DNA from: Solirubrobacterales bacterium
GTDB lineage: Bacteria; Actinomycetota; Thermoleophilia; Solirubrobacterales; Solirubrobacteraceae
Assembly (NCBI GenBank): GCA_003133565.1
Contig: PKYB01000009.1
Location: forward strand, 1 to 64,000
Length of the DNA stretch: 64,000 nt
Direction of reading: 5' to 3'
Positions 20,736 through 32,008 of the stretch are shown piece after piece (positions within the stretch are counted from its first letter, which is position 1; every line of letters starts with the position of its first letter). The notes beneath the pieces were generated by a model, which was given only the letters and a program-made list of their open reading frames with translations, ran no database searches and was not told the DNA's origin. A program made the translations under genes and the position numbers.

Positions 20736-20819
20736 GCGGGCCAGGTCGCTGCGATCGCGTTGTTCTGTCCGGATTGGCCCGTAGCGTGGCCCTACAGACA
20801 AACAAGAGGAGCTTTCAGG

Positions 20820-21983
<1,164 letters not shown>

Positions 21984-22538
21984 GTGGGGGCGGGGCTCGA
22001 TCCCGCGCCGGCGTTTCCGCCGCGGCGCGGGCTCCTAGGCGATCCCACCGCAGCCGAAGGGGCCAACGCGCCGAACGACGCGCTCGCGTTGGACGACGCG
22101 CTCGCGCGCTGCTATTCCCATCTCGCCCGGCGCGAGCACAGCGTCGCCGAGCTGCACGGGCGGCTGGCGCGAGCCGGAGTTGAGGAGCAGACTGCCAGCG
22201 CCGCGATAGAGGTCGTCGTCGAGCAGGGCTACCTCGACGACGCGCGCTACGCGCGCATGCTCGCCGAGGACCGACGCAAGATCGAAGGCTGGGGGGTGGA
22301 GCGCATACGTGCCCGCCTGCTCAGCGCCGGTGTTGACCGTGAGTTGATCGAGCTGACGCTCGCCGAGTTCGATGCGCCAAGCGAATGCGACGCTGCGGTC
22401 GCCCTGCTTCGTCGCCGTTTCCCGCGGCCGCTCCGCAGTGACCCCGAGCGCCAGCGCGCCTTCGCTGTGTTGATCCGCCAGGGCTACGACAGCGACGTCG
22501 CCTACGACGCTATTCGCCGTCACGAGCGAGATGATTGA
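21984..22538 (+). CDS. recX: Regulatory protein RecX
   Basis: Immediately downstream of recA; LARREHSVAELHGRLARAGVE, VEQGYLDDARYARMLAEDRR. Confidence 0.88.
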   Translation: MGAGLDPAPAFPPRRGLLGDPTAAEGANAPNDALALDDALARCYSHLARREHSVAELHGRLARAGVEEQTASAAIEVVVEQGYLDDARYARMLAEDRRKIEGWGVERIRARLLSAGVDRELIELTLAEFDAPSECDAAVALLRRRFPRPLRSDPERQRAFAVLIRQGYDSDVAYDAIRRHERDD

Positions 22539-22605
22539 TTTGAGGCCGAACCATTAGTCGTCCCATGAACTCGGCTGTTCCCCAAGCCCGGCGACGACGG
22601 GCACG

Positions 22606-22905
22606 CTAAGCGTCGTCGAGCTCGAACTGAATGCTCGCCCGGTCGGCGGTGTTGGGCTTGGTGTGCGTGCGAATGAACTCGACGTGGAAAGGGTGGTCGC
22701 GATAGGCGACGTACCCCTCGACGTCGTCGAACTCTCCGACGAGCACGACGTCGAACGCGTCCGGATTCACGCCGGCGTTCTCGCCGACGGTCCAGCCGCG
22801 AATCGTGGGAACGTGGCTTGGAAGCCCACGCAGCCCCGCAACCACCGTCGCCCGCGTCTCGGCGTTGGCTTCGGGCTTGAAGCGCAACATCACAATGTGT
22901 CGCAA
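22606..22905 (-). CDS. Dabb (stress-responsive A/B barrel) family protein
   Basis: MRHIVMLRFKPEANAETRATVVAGLRGLPSHVPTIRGWTVGENAG...FDVVLVGEFDDVEGYVAYRDHPFHVEFI. Confidence 0.88.
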   Translation of the reverse strand: MRHIVMLRFKPEANAETRATVVAGLRGLPSHVPTIRGWTVGENAGVNPDAFDVVLVGEFDDVEGYVAYRDHPFHVEFIRTHTKPNTADRASIQFELDDA

Positions 22906-23056
22906 CAGTTCAGGGCCTCCGATCCGGGAGGCAGTGATTTTTCCACGGAGTGGGCGGTGGCGCTGGAGCGAGCGTCGCCGGAGCGGCCCCAGCTAACCGG
23001 ACGAGACGCCATATTGAGCTACCGGTACGGAACAGACCTGGTTCGTCACCGGCTCC

Positions 23057-23317
23057 TCATTGACGCCCGCGCCGGGTCGAACTCAGGATGCCGCGTTTAC
23101 GCGCCGGCGGAGGGTTCGGGCAGGTCCCCTGAGTCGGCGCGTCGTGCAAGCCACTTGCGCTGTGAACGTCAGCCGTGCGCATGTCAAGCGGCTGCCGGTC
23201 TGCTGCATTAGTGAGGCACAGTAGAGCTTCGAGGCGATCTCGTGGAATTGCGAGGACGTAGTCCAAGCTCTCACTGACGAAGTACTCGTCACCGTTGTGC
23301 AGCGTGATTATTGTCAT
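23057..23317 (-). CDS. Small hypothetical protein (weak)
   Basis: MTIITLHNGDEYFVSESLDYVLAIPRDRLEALLC looks protein-like; remainder low complexity. Confidence 0.3.
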   Translation of the reverse strand: MTIITLHNGDEYFVSESLDYVLAIPRDRLEALLCLTNAADRQPLDMRTADVHSASGLHDAPTQGTCPNPPPARKRGILSSTRRGRQ

Positions 23318-23499
23318 GGCGGTATTAGTCCTTGGGGTGCCACTGCTGTCAAGTGGACTAGGCGCATGTCAAGCGGACTATGCGGGATGTGTTGTCATAG
23401 GCCCGATGAGCCGCCGTTCGCCGGTGGGCTCAACCAGTGGGATCGGCCGTTCGGCGAGCAGGCGCAGGCCCAGGTTTGGCTGGCGCGCCACGCCCGGCG

Positions 23500-23535
23500 G
23501 CGGGCGCCCGGCCGTCGCGGAGGCCGGGCGCCCGC
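23500..23535. terminator. Perfect GC-rich hairpin GCGGGCGCCCGGCC-GTCGCGGA-GGCCGGGCGCCCGC
   Basis: 14-bp perfect inverted repeat, 8-nt loop, in the low-coding gap upstream of miaB. Confidence 0.4.
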
Positions 23536-23678
23536 GTGACGCAGAATGGATCGGGAGGATGTTTCTGTTATCGGAGGCCACCCACGGGCAGCACATACAC
23601 TCCGCGTCGTATCTGCGCCGCCGACCGCTCAAAAAACCCGCGCCGTGAACTATCCCCTGTGGACCGTCGCCGTTTATC

Positions 23679-25079
23679 GTGACGGCGATGACAACGCGAC
23701 GAATCGCAGCGGGAGCGCCGGCCGTCATGATCGACGTGCGCGACACTGCCCGTATGCGAATGCGGTACCACGTCACGACGTTCGGGTGCCAGATGAACGA
23801 GCACGACTCCGAACGGATGCGGGGCATGCTCGACGCCCTCGGCTATAGCGAGGCGGACTCGCGCGCCGAAGCGGACCTGATCCTCTTCAACACCTGCTCG
23901 ATCCGGGAATCGGCCGACAATCGCCTGATTGCCCATCTCGGCGAGGCCAAGCGGCTGAAGCGCGAGGATCCCTCGCGCATTGTCGGTGTTGGCGGCTGCT
24001 GGGCGCAGTCACTCAAGGACGAGGTGTTCGAGCGCTTCCCCTTCGTCGATGTGGCGTTCGGACCGGGACAAGTGAACCGGCTCGCCGACTTTCTCCTCAG
24101 CGACTCGCTCAGCGCGCAGGGCTACTTCGAGTTCGAATCCTTCACCGGCGATTTGCCGGCCAAGCGCGGCCGTGCGACCCAGGGATGGCTGCAAATCAGC
24201 GTCGGCTGCAACTGCCGCTGCGCCTATTGCATCGTCCCTTCGACACGCGGTCTCGAGGTCAGCCGTCCGCTGCAAGACCTCGTCGCCGAGGCCCGCGCGA
24301 TGGCCGACGACGGGGTCTGCGAGATCACCCTGCTCGGCCAGAACGTCAACTCCTACGGCCGTGACCTGCGCCCCACCCGGGCGAGCTTTGCCGAGCTGCT
24401 TGGCGAGCTCGACGCTATCGGAGGCCTCGAACGGATCCGCTACACGAGCCCACATCCCAAAGACATGCGTGAGGATGTGATCCGCGCGCACGCTGAGCTG
24501 CGCTCGCTGTGCGAGCACATCCACCTGCCGCTGCAGTCCGGATCCTCGCGTGTGCTGCGCGCGATGCGCCGCACATACGATCGCGAGCGCTACCTCGATC
24601 GTGTCGCGCTGATCCGCGAGTACGTCCCCGACGTCGCTCTCACCACCGACATCATCGTCGGTTTCCCCGGTGAGACCGAGGCCGATTTCGAGCAGACGCT
24701 CGAGGTGGTCGACGCCGTTGGCTACGACGGCGGGTTCACGTTTCTCTTCTCGCCGCGTCGCGGTACGGAGGCGGCCACCGTGACCACCGGCCTCGTGTCA
24801 CATGACGTCAAGCTCGCGCGGATGGAGCGGTTGCTCGAGCTCGTCCAGCGTCGAGCGCGCGAACGCGCCCAGCGCTTCGTCGGGCGCACCGTCGAGGTCC
24901 TGGTCGAAGGGGAGAGCCGCACCGATCCGGAGCGCCTACGCGGGCGAAGCCGCCACAACAAGGTCGTCAACTTCACTGGGCTTGCGAGGCCGGGAGAGTT
25001 CGCGATGGTCAGCGTGACGGCCGCGACGAGTCAGACGCTCGCGGGCGAGGAGCGGATTGCCGCACGCGCAGTGGGCTGA
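23679..25079 (+). CDS. miaB: tRNA-2-methylthio-N6-dimethylallyladenosine synthase
   Basis: TFGCQMNEHDSERM, radical SAM CNCRCAYCIVPSTRG, DIIVGFPGETEADFEQT. True start may be internal. Confidence 0.95.
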   Translation: MTAMTTRRIAAGAPAVMIDVRDTARMRMRYHVTTFGCQMNEHDSERMRGMLDALGYSEADSRAEADLILFNTCSIRESADNRLIAHLGEAKRLKREDPSRIVGVGGCWAQSLKDEVFERFPFVDVAFGPGQVNRLADFLLSDSLSAQGYFEFESFTGDLPAKRGRATQGWLQISVGCNCRCAYCIVPSTRGLEVSRPLQDLVAEARAMADDGVCEITLLGQNVNSYGRDLRPTRASFAELLGELDAIGGLERIRYTSPHPKDMREDVIRAHAELRSLCEHIHLPLQSGSSRVLRAMRRTYDRERYLDRVALIREYVPDVALTTDIIVGFPGETEADFEQTLEVVDAVGYDGGFTFLFSPRRGTEAATVTTGLVSHDVKLARMERLLELVQRRARERAQRFVGRTVEVLVEGESRTDPERLRGRSRHNKVVNFTGLARPGEFAMVSVTAATSQTLAGEERIAARAVG

Positions 25080-25106
25080 GCGCCGGGTGCCACCGGCGGC
25101 GTAGCC

Positions 25107-25910
25107 TCAGCGTTTGTCGGTCTGTCCTTCTTCGAAGCAACGCGCTACGCGATCGCCACCGAGGGCGCGAGTGCCACGGGCTGCAAGCTCGGGGGCGAGC
25201 AAGGCAATGCTCGCGCCGGCGCGCAGCGCCAGCGGCGCAACCGTGACCTCGCCGCGGTTGTGGCGGATCGCTCCCACAACAGCGTCCGCCACCCGCTCGG
25301 GGCTGACAATGCCGACGCCTGGCGGCAGCTTCACACGCGAGTCCGCGTACATCCCGGCAGCGCCGATGAATCCGGGCTCGATCAGCGCCACGCCGACGCC
25401 GCTGCGCGCTAGCTCGGCGCGCAACGCGAGCGCGAAGCCGCGAAGGCCGAACTTTGTCGCGTTGTAGACCGACGATCCGGCGGTCGCCGCTTTACCGGAG
25501 AGCGAGCCGATAAAAACGATCTGGCCGCTTCCCCGCTCGACCATCTGCGGCGCGAGCGCCTGGCTGAGGATGATCGGCGCGCGCAGGTTAACGTCAATCG
25601 CGCGGTCGATGTGGACCGGTTCGAGCGTCGCCAGCCTCCCGCTGCCGGGCGCCGCGGCGTTGGCGATGAGGATGTCGACGCTTCCGGCCGCACAGAGCAG
25701 CCGGTCGACCTCCTCAGGGTCACCGAGGTCAGCGGCGATCACCTCGCCACCGATCTCGGCAGCGAGCGCATCGAGGATGTCCCGCCGCCGACCAGTGAGG
25801 ATCAGCTTTGCGCCCTCGCTCGCGAACCTGCGCGCAAGCACGCCGCCAAGGCCGCCGCTCGCTCCGGTGATCAGCGTGCTCGCGCCACTGATCTGCATGC
25901 GCCGCGCCAT
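25107..25910 (-). CDS. SDR family oxidoreductase
   Basis: TLITGASGGLGGVLARRFA, IFIGSLSG, YNATKFGLRG. Start revised to 25910 (MARRMQISGAS). Confidence 0.9.
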   Translation of the reverse strand: MARRMQISGASTLITGASGGLGGVLARRFASEGAKLILTGRRRDILDALAAEIGGEVIAADLGDPEEVDRLLCAAGSVDILIANAAAPGSGRLATLEPVHIDRAIDVNLRAPIILSQALAPQMVERGSGQIVFIGSLSGKAATAGSSVYNATKFGLRGFALALRAELARSGVGVALIEPGFIGAAGMYADSRVKLPPGVGIVSPERVADAVVGAIRHNRGEVTVAPLALRAGASIALLAPELAARGTRALGGDRVARCFEEGQTDKR

Positions 25911-25932
25911 GCGTGACCACGATACTGAGCCG

Positions 25933-26823
25933 GTGAGCAGGGAGATCATTGCGCTGTTCGGCCCGACCGGTGTTGGCAAGACGACGATCGCGATCGCGCT
26001 GGCGGCACGTCTGCGTGCGCGCGGCGAGCAGCCGGTAGCGGTCTCGGCCGACGCCCTGCAGCTCTACGCCGGCATCGAGCTGCTGACCGCCGCGCCAACC
26101 GCCGCCGAGCAAGCCGTGCTCGAACACCGCCTCGTCTCCTGCGTGGCGCTCGATCAGCGCGTCAGCGTCGCCGAATACGCCCGCCTTGCGCACGTCGAGA
26201 TCGACGACCTGCTCGAAGCGGGCGCGACGCCGATCGTCGTTGGCGGCACCGGCCTCTATCTCCGCGCCGCGCTCAGCGATCTCGATCTGCGACCGCCACC
26301 GCCGCTGGCTGTGCGCGAGCGCTGGATGGGTGAGCTCGAGGCACGCGGACCGGAAGCGCTGCACGGCGTACTGAGCGAGCGCGCGCCCTGGGCTGCGGAG
26401 CAGATCGCCCCGGGTGACCGGCACCGCATCGTCCGCGCGCTCGAACTCGAGGAAATCGGGGCCCTCACGCCGCCACCCGAGCGCTCACAGCTTTGGAGCG
26501 ACGTCGTACGCCATCCGACGCGCCTGATCGGGCTGGCGATGGAGCGAAAGGCGCTCTACGCACGAATCGACGCGCGCGTCGATCAGATCGTTGCCGCTGG
26601 TGCACGCGAGCAGGTCGCCGCCGCTGAGCAGGCCGGTGTCTCGGCGACGGCGCGCAAAGCGCTCGGGTTCCAAGAGCTGATCGACGGCGACATAGAGGCG
26701 CTGAAGCGCCACACGCGCAACTACGCGCGACGCCAGCTGACCTGGCTTCGCAAGTTGCCCAACGTCGAGCTGATCGATGTGACCGGCCGGTCGCCCGACG
26801 ACGTCGCCGCGGCGCTGCAATGA
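25933..26823 (+). CDS. miaA: tRNA dimethylallyltransferase
   Basis: GTG start; IALFGPTGVGKTTIAIALA P-loop, VVGGTGLYLRAAL, ARRQLTWLRKLPNVELID. Confidence 0.93.
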   Translation: MSREIIALFGPTGVGKTTIAIALAARLRARGEQPVAVSADALQLYAGIELLTAAPTAAEQAVLEHRLVSCVALDQRVSVAEYARLAHVEIDDLLEAGATPIVVGGTGLYLRAALSDLDLRPPPPLAVRERWMGELEARGPEALHGVLSERAPWAAEQIAPGDRHRIVRALELEEIGALTPPPERSQLWSDVVRHPTRLIGLAMERKALYARIDARVDQIVAAGAREQVAAAEQAGVSATARKALGFQELIDGDIEALKRHTRNYARRQLTWLRKLPNVELIDVTGRSPDDVAAALQ

Positions 26824-26857
26824 TCGCCGCTGTACACCGCAAGCGGAACGGAGGCGC

Positions 26858-27709
26858 GTGCAGTTCGAGAAGTGGCAGGCGCTCGGCAACGACTACGTGA
26901 TCGTCGAAGCATCGGCGCTGCCATGGGAGCTCAGCCCGGCGCGCATCCGGCGAATCTGCGATCCCCACCTCGGGGTGGGGGCGGACGGAATCCTGGTGCT
27001 CGAACGGAGCGAAGATCCCGCCTACGTCGCGAACTTGCGCGTCTTCAACCCTGACGGCTCGGAGTCGGAGCTGTCCGGCAACGGCTCGCGAGAGGCGATC
27101 ATGTACCTGCGCGAGCGTGGCTTCACCGACCGCGACGAGTTCGCGATCCTCACCGCGGCGGGCCCGGTGCGACCGCGGATTACCGGCCCGCACACCTGCG
27201 CGGTCGACATCGGTCGAGCGAGCACCGTGTCAAAGGACTTCCCCTCGGGACCGCCCGATGGCGTCGCTGAGCTCGAGGCCGACGGGCGGCTCTGGCGCTT
27301 TCAGCATGTTTCGATCGGCAATCCGCAGTGCGCCATCGCCTGCGCGGAGCTCGACCAACTCGAGCAGCTCGACCTCGGCGCGATTGGGCCCGCGATCGAG
27401 CACCACCCGCTCTTTCCCAACCGCACCAACGTGTCGTGGTACCACGCGCTCGCGCCGGAGGAGATCCGGGTCCGCATCTTCGAGCGTGGCGTCGGCGAAA
27501 CGCTCTCCTCGGGCACCGGGGCGAGCGGCGCTGCGGTCGCCCATCATCTGGCCGGCGGCGCGAGCCGGATCACCGTGCGGCTCGACGGTGGCCAGCTCGA
27601 AGTGGTCGTAGGAGGAGACTTGAACGTGACCCTGAGCGGCTGGGCGCTGCCGGTATATGCGGGAGTGCTCGCCGACGACTTCGTCAAGGAACTACATGAG
27701 ACACAGTGA
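26858..27709 (+). CDS. dapF: Diaminopimelate epimerase
   Basis: QALGNDYVIVEA, FNPDGSESELSGNGSREA, GETLSSGTGASGAAVA. Confidence 0.93.
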   Translation: MQFEKWQALGNDYVIVEASALPWELSPARIRRICDPHLGVGADGILVLERSEDPAYVANLRVFNPDGSESELSGNGSREAIMYLRERGFTDRDEFAILTAAGPVRPRITGPHTCAVDIGRASTVSKDFPSGPPDGVAELEADGRLWRFQHVSIGNPQCAIACAELDQLEQLDLGAIGPAIEHHPLFPNRTNVSWYHALAPEEIRVRIFERGVGETLSSGTGASGAAVAHHLAGGASRITVRLDGGQLEVVVGGDLNVTLSGWALPVYAGVLADDFVKELHETQ

Positions 27710-28862
27710 CCGCCTCGAGCGCATTCCGCCCTACCTCTTCGCACAGCTGGAGCGGAAGATCGCGGACAAGCGCGCAGCGGGGGTCGATGTGATCACGCTC
27801 GCGATCGGCGACCCCGATACGCCCACCTACCCGCCGATCGTCGATACGGCCCAGCGGGCGCTCGCCAACCCGACGACGCACACCTACCCCTCAAACCGTG
27901 GTCGCGAGGAGTTCCGCGAAGCGGTATCGACCTTCTACGCGCGGCGCTTTTCGGTCGAGATCGATCCCGACGGCGAGGTGATGCCGGCGATCGGCGCCAA
28001 GGAATGCATCTTCAATCTCAACCTCGCGTTCCTCGATCCTGGTGATGTCGCGCTGGCCGCTGATCCGGGCTACCCCGTGTACACGGGCGGACCGTTGCTC
28101 GTTGGCGGCGAGGCCGTCTTGATGCCGCTCGTGCCGGAGCTCGGCTTCATCCCTGACCTTGACGCGATAGACGCCAAGACGCGCGCGCGGGCGCGCGTCC
28201 TCTTCGTCAACTATCCGAACAACCCCACCGGCGCCGTCGTGCCAGAGGGGTTCTTCGAGCGCCTCGTCGAGTTCGGCGCCGCCAACGACATCCTGATCGT
28301 CCACGACAACGCCTATTCCGAGACCACGTTCGATGGCTACGTCGCGCCGTCGTTCCTCGCGACGCCTGGAGCCAAGGACGTCGGCGTCGAGGTGTTTTCG
28401 CTCTCCAAGGGCTACAACATGACGGGCTGGCGCTGCGCGACGATCGTTGGCAATCGCGAGGCGATCGCCTCGTATTGGCGCCTGAAGACAAACGTCGACT
28501 CCGGCCTTTTCGAGGCCGTACAGCTAGCCGGTGCGGCCGCTCTCGCGCCCAATATCGACCATTACGTCCGCGCGATGAACGGGATCTACCAGCGGCGTCG
28601 CGATCTCGTCTGCGCGGCACTGGCAAAGATCGGCGTCAACGTGACACCACCGCGGGGAACGGTCTACATCTGGGCGCCGGTACCAGCGGGCTTTGAAAGC
28701 GCCGCGGCATACTGCGAGCACGTGCTCGAGGAAGTGGCAGTCGTGATTTCGCCCGGCGGCGCCTACGGACCAAACGGCGAGGGCTTCTTCCGGATCTCGC
28801 TGACAACCCCCGATGATCGTCTGATGACGGCAATCGAGCGGCTCGGGAAGCTGGCACGGTGA
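27696..28862 (+). CDS. dapL: LL-diaminopimelate aminotransferase (class I/II aminotransferase)
   Basis: ATG at 27696 overlaps dapF; RLERIPPYLFAQLERKIADKRAAGVDVITLAIGDPD, FSLSKGYNMTGWR. Confidence 0.82.
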   Translation: MRHSDRLERIPPYLFAQLERKIADKRAAGVDVITLAIGDPDTPTYPPIVDTAQRALANPTTHTYPSNRGREEFREAVSTFYARRFSVEIDPDGEVMPAIGAKECIFNLNLAFLDPGDVALAADPGYPVYTGGPLLVGGEAVLMPLVPELGFIPDLDAIDAKTRARARVLFVNYPNNPTGAVVPEGFFERLVEFGAANDILIVHDNAYSETTFDGYVAPSFLATPGAKDVGVEVFSLSKGYNMTGWRCATIVGNREAIASYWRLKTNVDSGLFEAVQLAGAAALAPNIDHYVRAMNGIYQRRRDLVCAALAKIGVNVTPPRGTVYIWAPVPAGFESAAAYCEHVLEEVAVVISPGGAYGPNGEGFFRISLTTPDDRLMTAIERLGKLAR

Positions 28863-30130
28863 GAACCGCGCGCGCGAGCCAGCGCGCCGTCACCTTCGCC
28901 GCGCAGTCGCGGCCAGAGGATCTCGCCGAGCTCGAGGAACTGCTGCGCACCGCCGGGGTGGCTGTGGTCGGGACGCTCGTGCAGCAGCGCGAGCACCCGC
29001 ATCCCAAGAGCTACCTCGGACCGGGCAAGCTCGCCGAGCTCAAGGCGCTGGCCCTGGCACTCGACGCGAACATCGTGGCCTGCGACGACGAGCTCACGCC
29101 GCGCCAGGAGCGCACTCTCGAGGATGAGCTCGGGATCGCCGTGATCGATCGCACGGCCGTGATCCTCGACATCTTCGCGCGCCACGCCGGCAGCGCCGAG
29201 GGCAAGCTCCAGGTGGAGCTCGCACAGCTCGAATACAACCTCTCACGGATGCGGGGACTGTGGACACACCTCGAACGCCTCGGTGGTGGCGTCGGCACAC
29301 GCGGACCGGGCGAAGCCCAGATCGAGACCGATCGCCGTCTCGCGCGCAATCGCATCTCGACGCTCCGTCGGCGACTCCGCGCCGTGGCGGGCACCCGCCA
29401 GATCATGCGCAACGAGCGCGAGCGCACGCAGTTACCGGCGATCGCGCTGGCCGGCTACACGAACGCGGGCAAGTCCTCACTGCTCGCAGCGCTGACGGGT
29501 GCGGAGGTCCCCGTTGCCGACCGCCTGTTCCACACACTCGACCCCACGACCCGTCTGCTCGAGGTCAACGGCCGTAGCTACCTTCTGACTGACACCGTCG
29601 GCTTCATCCGCAAACTGCCCCACCAGCTCGTTGACGCCTTTGGCGCAACCCTCGAGGAGACGCGGCGCGCCACCCTGATCATCCACGTCGTCGATGCCCA
29701 CGCGCCGGAGGACCAGATCGAGGCGATGATGGCCGCGGTAGAGGATGTCCTCGAGGAGATCGGCGCGGGCGAGGTGCCGCGCCTGCTGGCGCTCAACAAG
29801 GCGGACCTGCTTGACGAAGAAATGCGCGCCCGAGCCTGGAGCGGGCGGCGCGACGCACTGCTCGTCTCCGCCGTCAGCGGCGAGGGGCTCGACGAGCTGC
29901 GCGAGCGGGTTGACGCGCAGTTCGTGCGCTCACTCGAGCCGGTCGAGCTGCTCGTTCCCTACAGCGACGGTGGCCAACTCGCCGAACTCCACACGCTCGC
30001 CGGCGAACTGCAGCGCGAGGACACCGCCGAGGGCGTCCGCGTGAGCGCACTGCTACCCGCGGCAAGCGCCGCCCGTTTCGCGCGCTACCGCACGACGCCA
30101 GTGAGCGCCAACGGCAAGCCGAAGCCATGA
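28859..30130 (+). CDS. hflX: GTPase HflX
   Basis: GTRGPGEAQIETDRRLARNRI, GYTNAGKSSLLAALTGAEV, LLTDTVGFIRKLPHQLVDAFGATLEE. Confidence 0.96.
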   Translation: MRTARASQRAVTFAAQSRPEDLAELEELLRTAGVAVVGTLVQQREHPHPKSYLGPGKLAELKALALALDANIVACDDELTPRQERTLEDELGIAVIDRTAVILDIFARHAGSAEGKLQVELAQLEYNLSRMRGLWTHLERLGGGVGTRGPGEAQIETDRRLARNRISTLRRRLRAVAGTRQIMRNERERTQLPAIALAGYTNAGKSSLLAALTGAEVPVADRLFHTLDPTTRLLEVNGRSYLLTDTVGFIRKLPHQLVDAFGATLEETRRATLIIHVVDAHAPEDQIEAMMAAVEDVLEEIGAGEVPRLLALNKADLLDEEMRARAWSGRRDALLVSAVSGEGLDELRERVDAQFVRSLEPVELLVPYSDGGQLAELHTLAGELQREDTAEGVRVSALLPAASAARFARYRTTPVSANGKPKP

Positions 30131-30555
30131 GGGTCCGCGTCGCGCGGCTCGAGGAACACGCGCTGATGCCGACCCGTGCCTACGAGGCAGATGCCGGCCT
30201 CGACCTCTACAGCGCGCAGGACGTGCGGATCGAGCCCGGGGAGCGGGCGAGCGTCGGCACCGGTATCGCGGTCGCAATACCGACCGGCCACGCCGGGCTC
30301 GTGCTGCCACGTTCGGGGCTTGCGGCGCGCCATGGCATCGCGCTGGTCAATGCTCCCGGGCTGATCGACGCGGGCTACCGCGGTGAGCTGCGCGTGTTGC
30401 TCTTGAACACCGACCGCGCCGAGGCGTTCGAGATCCGTCCCGGCGACCGCATCGCGCAGCTCGTGATCGTCAGCCTGCCCGAGGTCGAGCTCGAGGAAGC
30501 AGAGGAGCTCGAGGCTGCCGAGCGCGGAACCCGCGGATTCGGCTCGAGCGGCTGA
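30127..30555 (+). CDS. dut: dUTP diphosphatase
   Basis: ADAGLDLYSAQD, PRSGLAARHGIALVNAPGLIDAGYRGEL, RGTRGFGSSG. Confidence 0.95.
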   Translation: MRVRVARLEEHALMPTRAYEADAGLDLYSAQDVRIEPGERASVGTGIAVAIPTGHAGLVLPRSGLAARHGIALVNAPGLIDAGYRGELRVLLLNTDRAEAFEIRPGDRIAQLVIVSLPEVELEEAEELEAAERGTRGFGSSG

Positions 30556-30581
30556 GCCACGACACCTGACCGTCGGCGCGA

Positions 30582-31301
30582 TCAGCGCCCGGCGGCATGC
30601 AGGGCGCTAGCGTGCGCGGCGTCCTCGAGCGCATCGTCGAGCACAGCGAGCGTCTCCGGCTCGACTGCCAGCGCGCGCGCGATCAGCCAGTCGCACAGCC
30701 AGGCGTTTTTCGGCAGCAGCGGGCCGTGGATGTAGGTGCCAAGGACGTTGTCGCGCCGCGCGCCCTCAAAGCCGCTGTGCCCGTCGTTGCCGTGACCGCT
30801 CAGCACGCGCCCAAGCGGCGGCTGGTCTGGCCCGAGGCGCGTGCGCCCGGCGTGATTCTCGAAGCCGACAAGCACGCCCTCCTCGAGCGTGATCGCGATG
30901 TTGCCGATCAAGCGCGGTCCATCCTCGCGCACGGTCCGTACGTCAAGCAGTCCAACTCCCTCGACGTGCTCCTCGCCGATCTCATAGGAGTGGCCGAGCA
31001 GCTGGTAGCCACCGCAGACGCCGAGCACGATCGCGCCGCGCGCCGCCGCCGCACGCAGGGCGGGCGCCTTGCGGGCCACGAGATCGGCGGCACAAAGGCG
31101 CTGGTCGGAGTCCTGTCCGCCGCCGATGTAGTAGATGTCGTGCTCGTCACGGAGCGGCGCCTCGAGCGTGCTGGGGCTCAGGCGAAAGTCGATCCCACGC
31201 CACCTACAGCGCTGTTCGAGCATCAGCAGGTTGCCGCGGTCGGCGTAGATGTTCATCAGTTCCGGGTAGAGCGCACAGACCCGGACCACCTGCGCGCTCA
31301 T
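30582..31301 (-). CDS. gatD: Type 1 glutamine amidotransferase, GatD-like (lipid II isoglutaminyl synthase subunit)
   Basis: YPELMNIYADRGNLLMLEQRCRWRGID, LGVCGGYQLLGHSYE (nucleophile Cys), co-operonic with murT. Confidence 0.88.
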   Translation of the reverse strand: MSAQVVRVCALYPELMNIYADRGNLLMLEQRCRWRGIDFRLSPSTLEAPLRDEHDIYYIGGGQDSDQRLCAADLVARKAPALRAAAARGAIVLGVCGGYQLLGHSYEIGEEHVEGVGLLDVRTVREDGPRLIGNIAITLEEGVLVGFENHAGRTRLGPDQPPLGRVLSGHGNDGHSGFEGARRDNVLGTYIHGPLLPKNAWLCDWLIARALAVEPETLAVLDDALEDAAHASALHAAGR

Positions 31302-32008
31302 GGCGCCACCGCGCTCAGCAGGAGCACCGCGCTACCGACATGCTCGGTGGTGGGGGGGATGGAGCTCACGCCGTGGAGTGCGAATCCGCTGGGGACCGTT
31401 TCGGCGAGCACCGTGGCGGCGTCCAGCTGCTGGAGCGTGACGACGTCAAGCGAGGCGTATTCAACAGCCTCGCCTTCCGCGCGACGGCGCCGTTCGATCA
31501 CGACGGTGGCGGTCGTTTGCCGAAGCGCCGTCGGCGTGCTCGTGTAGCGCACGCCGCCGCGTTCGAGCACATCGGCCTCGAGCTCGACCGAGAACGGCTG
31601 GACGCCCTCGCCGAGCAGCGCGAGCGCAAGTACGCCGCCAGGGACCAGGGCTGCCCGCGCACACCGGAAAAACGCTCCGCGATCGTCCAGCAGCTGCACG
31701 GTCTGCATCGGCACGATACAAAGCGAAACCCGCTGCTCCAGCGCGAAATCGCAAGCGTCGGCACAGAGCACGTCGATCGGCAGATCCCGCGCGCGCCGTT
31801 TGAGCTCATGGGCGAGCGCCTCGTCGCGTTCGAGCGCGATGACCCGCTGTCCCCGGGTCGCCAGGTCGAGCGCGACGCGGCCTGTCCCGGCGCCCACCTC
31901 GAGGATCGGCCCCGCCGCATGCGCGAACGCGAGCTCACGCCAGAGCGGCAGGTCGGCGGCGTAGGTGCCGCACTCGAGGTCGTGCCAGATCACGGCGTCT
32001 TCGCTCAC
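31298..32008 (-). CDS. Class I SAM-dependent methyltransferase embedded between murT and gatD
   Basis: PILEVGAGTGRVALDLATRGQRVIALERD motif I; 4-bp overlaps with both neighbours. Confidence 0.88.
   Translation of the reverse strand: MSEDAVIWHDLECGTYAADLPLWRELAFAHAAGPILEVGAGTGRVALDLATRGQRVIALERDEALAHELKRRARDLPIDVLCADACDFALEQRVSLCIVPMQTVQLLDDRGAFFRCARAALVPGGVLALALLGEGVQPFSVELEADVLERGGVRYTSTPTALRQTTATVVIERRRRAEGEAVEYASLDVVTLQQLDAATVLAETVPSGFALHGVSSIPPTTEHVGSAVLLLSAVAP

Noticed and set aside
20736-20819. LexA/SOS box upstream of recA
   Set aside because: No convincing GAAC-N4-GTTC-type palindrome seen by eye; a motif scan would be needed.
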